A stretch of DNA of 46,560 nucleotides from Streptomyces sp. MZ04 (GTDB lineage Bacteria; Actinomycetota; Actinomycetes; Streptomycetales; Streptomycetaceae), in assembly GCF_004684775.1 (NCBI RefSeq), contig NZ_SRIC01000035.1, positions 1 to 46,560 of the forward strand. The letters are read 5' to 3'. The first letter of the stretch is position 1, and every line of letters begins with the position of its first letter. The position numbers and the translations under genes were made by a program. The notes below the pieces were generated by a model. The model was given only the letters and a program-made list of their open reading frames with translations. It ran no database searches and was not told where the DNA came from. Of the stretch, positions 44,845 to 46,560 are shown piece by piece.

Positions 44845-46248
44845 GTGGATCGTACGAAACCATCAAATCCGGAGGATGCGGCAGAACCGTCACAGGCGGT
44901 GCAAGCGGACATTGGGCAGCATGCCCGTGGCCCGCGCGCTTCACGCGCCGCGGACGGCCCGTCGCGCGGGGGAGGCGTTGGGGGCGGCTTCACGTACAGC
45001 CCCGCCGACGAGGAGAAGCAGCGCGGCGTCCGCCGGATGAAGATCACCGCGACCGGCCTCCTCGTCTTCGTCGCGCTCGTCTACGTACTGGCGAAATGGG
45101 CGCAGAACTCGGGCGCCGGAGCCTGGGCGGGCTATGTCGCCGCGGCCGCCGAGGCGGGCATGGTCGGCGCGCTCGCCGACTGGTTCGCGGTCACCGCGCT
45201 CTTCCGCCACCCGCTGGGCATCCCCATCCCCCACACGGCCATCATCCCGAACAAGAAGGACCAACTGGGCGCGTCCTTGGGTGACTTCGTAGGCGAGAAC
45301 TTCCTTTCTTCCTCTGTCGTACGCGACCGCCTGCGAGCGGTGGGCATCGGCAGCCGCCTGGGCGCCTGGCTGGCGGAGCCCGATCACGCCGACCGGGTGA
45401 CGGCCGAACTGGCGACGGCGCTGCGCGGCGCCTTGACGGTCCTGCGCGACTCCGACGTCCAGGCGGTCGTCGGCGAGGCGATCACGCGCCGTGCCGACGC
45501 CCAGGAGATCGCGCCGGGCATCGGGAAAATGCTGGAGAAGGTCGTCGCGGACGGCGGCCACAAACGCGTCGTGGACCTGGTCTGCGTACGCGCCCACGAC
45601 TGGCTGGTGGAGCACGACGAGTCGGTCATGGACGCGGTGCAGGGCGGCGCCCCCGGCTGGACCCCGAGGTTCGTCGACAAGAGGGTCGGCGAGCGCGTCT
45701 ACAAGGAACTGCTCCGCTTCCTCGCCGAGATGCGGGACATGCCGGAGCACCCCGCGCGCGGCGCGGTCGACCGCTTCCTCGCCGACTTCGCCGCCGACCT
45801 CCAGTCCGACTCCGACACCCGCGAGCGGGTCGAACGCCTCAAGCGCGAGGTGCTCGGCCGCGGCGAGGTGCAGGACCTGATCGCGTCGGCGTGGTCGGCG
45901 GTACGCCAGATGATCGTGGCGGCGGCGGAGGACGAACGCAGCGAGTTGCGCCTACGGGTGCGGGCCGCCCTGCTCTCGCTGGGCGCACGCATGTCGACGG
46001 ACGCGCGACTCCAGGAGAAGGTCGACGGCTGGGTGGAGGGCGCGGCGGTGTACGTGGTGACGACGTACCGGAACGAGATCACGTCCCTGATCACGGACAC
46101 GGTGGCGGGCTGGGACGCGGAGCACACGTCGAAGAAGATCGAGGCGCATATTGGGCGCGACCTGCAGTTCATCCGGATCAACGGCACGGTGGTGGGGTCG
46201 TTGGCGGGGTTGGTGATCTATACGGTTTCGCGGGGGGTGGGGGCGTGA
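44845..46248 (+). CDS. DUF445 membrane protein
   Basis: A 467-residue DUF445 family protein. After a disordered N-terminus (1-65), one or two membrane segments (about 68-85, 95-115) carry the family pattern EAGMVGALADWFAVTALFRHPLGIPIPHTAIIPNKKDQLG. A long cytoplasmic helical region follows, and a final membrane helix (about 446-462). The family is widespread and of unknown function. The GTG at 44845 has AGGTGG about 6 nt upstream. Confidence 0.9.
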   Translation: MDRTKPSNPEDAAEPSQAVQADIGQHARGPRASRAADGPSRGGGVGGGFTYSPADEEKQRGVRRMKITATGLLVFVALVYVLAKWAQNSGAGAWAGYVAAAAEAGMVGALADWFAVTALFRHPLGIPIPHTAIIPNKKDQLGASLGDFVGENFLSSSVVRDRLRAVGIGSRLGAWLAEPDHADRVTAELATALRGALTVLRDSDVQAVVGEAITRRADAQEIAPGIGKMLEKVVADGGHKRVVDLVCVRAHDWLVEHDESVMDAVQGGAPGWTPRFVDKRVGERVYKELLRFLAEMRDMPEHPARGAVDRFLADFAADLQSDSDTRERVERLKREVLGRGEVQDLIASAWSAVRQMIVAAAEDERSELRLRVRAALLSLGARMSTDARLQEKVDGWVEGAAVYVVTTYRNEITSLITDTVAGWDAEHTSKKIEAHIGRDLQFIRINGTVVGSLAGLVIYTVSRGVGA

Positions 46249-46281
46249 GGGTTGGTCTATCCAGCCCGGCCCGGCGAAATC

Positions 46282-46324
46282 TTCAGCCCGTCCGGCGTTT
46301 GAGGACGAACTCGGCGGAGCCGGT
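46282..46324 (-). repeat. 43-bp dispersed repeat, copy B
   Basis: Exact inverted copy of 16184-16226. Flanking bases (CCAGCCCGGCC upstream) are also partly shared, so the full element is about 65 bp. Confidence 0.9.
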
Positions 46325-46411
46325 GATCTTCCGGTACGCACAGGCCGGCGAAGCCGGAAACATTCGGGAAGGGGCGGGGTTGGGGAAGGAAAGCGCTGTG
46401 AGGATCACCCC

Positions 46412-46560
46412 ATGACCGGCGCACCCACCAACAAGCCCCACAAGCTCGCCGTCCTCGTAAGACACGGCGTACTCCCCATGGAGCTCGGCCTGGTCCACCA
46501 GCTCTTCGGCAACGCCCGCACCCCCTCAGGAACCCCCCTCTACCAGCCCCTGACCTGCGC
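46412..46560 (+). CDS. GlxA-family transcriptional regulator (5' part only)
   Basis: The first 49 codons of a gene running off the window. The sequence after ATG 46412, LAVLVRHGVLPMELGLVHQLF, is the start of the DJ-1/PfpI-like domain found in GlxA-type AraC regulators. GAGG lies 8 nt before the ATG. The C-terminal HTH cannot be seen. Confidence 0.7.
   Translation, partial: MTGAPTNKPHKLAVLVRHGVLPMELGLVHQLFGNARTPSGTPLYQPLTC

Overview
This window is chromosomal DNA from a high-GC actinomycete, almost certainly a Streptomyces or close relative. Evidence: strong GC bias at third codon positions, frequent GTG starts, an SsgA-like sporulation protein (SsgG), two PTS N-acetylglucosamine permeases with DasR (dre) boxes, a sigma-R-type promoter, a guanidine-III riboswitch, and gene order I recognise from the S. 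coelicolor SCO2890s-2930s region (names recalled, not searched). No insertion sequence, integrase, prophage or CRISPR array is visible. Nearly all of it looks like core chromosome.

Layout. 1-0.7 kb: small toxin-antitoxin-like pair (RHH antitoxin plus Doc/Fic protein whose catalytic His is Arg). 0.8-4.5 kb: SF2 helicase, IclR regulator, secreted Lon-type (S16) protease-domain protein. 4.6-9.1 kb (minus): ArsR-type regulator with an elaborate repeat operator, then a four-gene OpuC/ProU-type osmoprotectant ABC operon. 9.2-13.9 kb: Lrp/AsnC regulator divergent from hppD (tyrosine catabolism), a TPR protein and a GlcD-type FAD oxidase. 13.9-17.3 kb: ssgG, two RDD membrane proteins, a small membrane protein. 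17.8-22.8 kb: large secreted M6 metalloprotease, a small unknown protein, pncA and pncB (NAD salvage).

22.8-35.2 kb holds a block whose order parallels the M. tuberculosis Rv1330c-Rv1341 segment: pncB, clpS, DUF2017, (amino-acid permease), mec, cysO, cysM, (PemK-like, ABM-like), Rv1339-like MBL hydrolase, (nagE2, nagE1, nagF), rph, (lipoprotein), rdgB. Between mec and cysO there is a sigma-R-like promoter (GGGAAT-N18-GTT) followed by a short leader ORF ending in Cys codons. So the CysO/CysM route to cysteine appears to be under both thiol-stress and cysteine-attenuation control. CysO carries Met-Val after its diglycine, implying that Mec (JAMM protease) must trim it.

35.2-46.6 kb: tRNA-Leu(UAG), bcp, DUF3618 protein, a GroES paralogue, a guanidine-III riboswitch with the Gdx/SugE exporter, a class A PBP with a long Gln/Gly repeat tail, a three-gene ABC-2 exporter, a DUF1707 protein, an SGNH hydrolase, a DUF445 protein, and the 5' end of a GlxA-type regulator running off the window.

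Recurring themes: several genes look leaderless (TANNNT box 6-7 nt before the start codon). Six genes have short tandem duplications placed at their stop codon. One 43-bp sequence occurs twice, exactly, in inverted orientation about 30 kb apart, and its core recurs in the cysM terminator.
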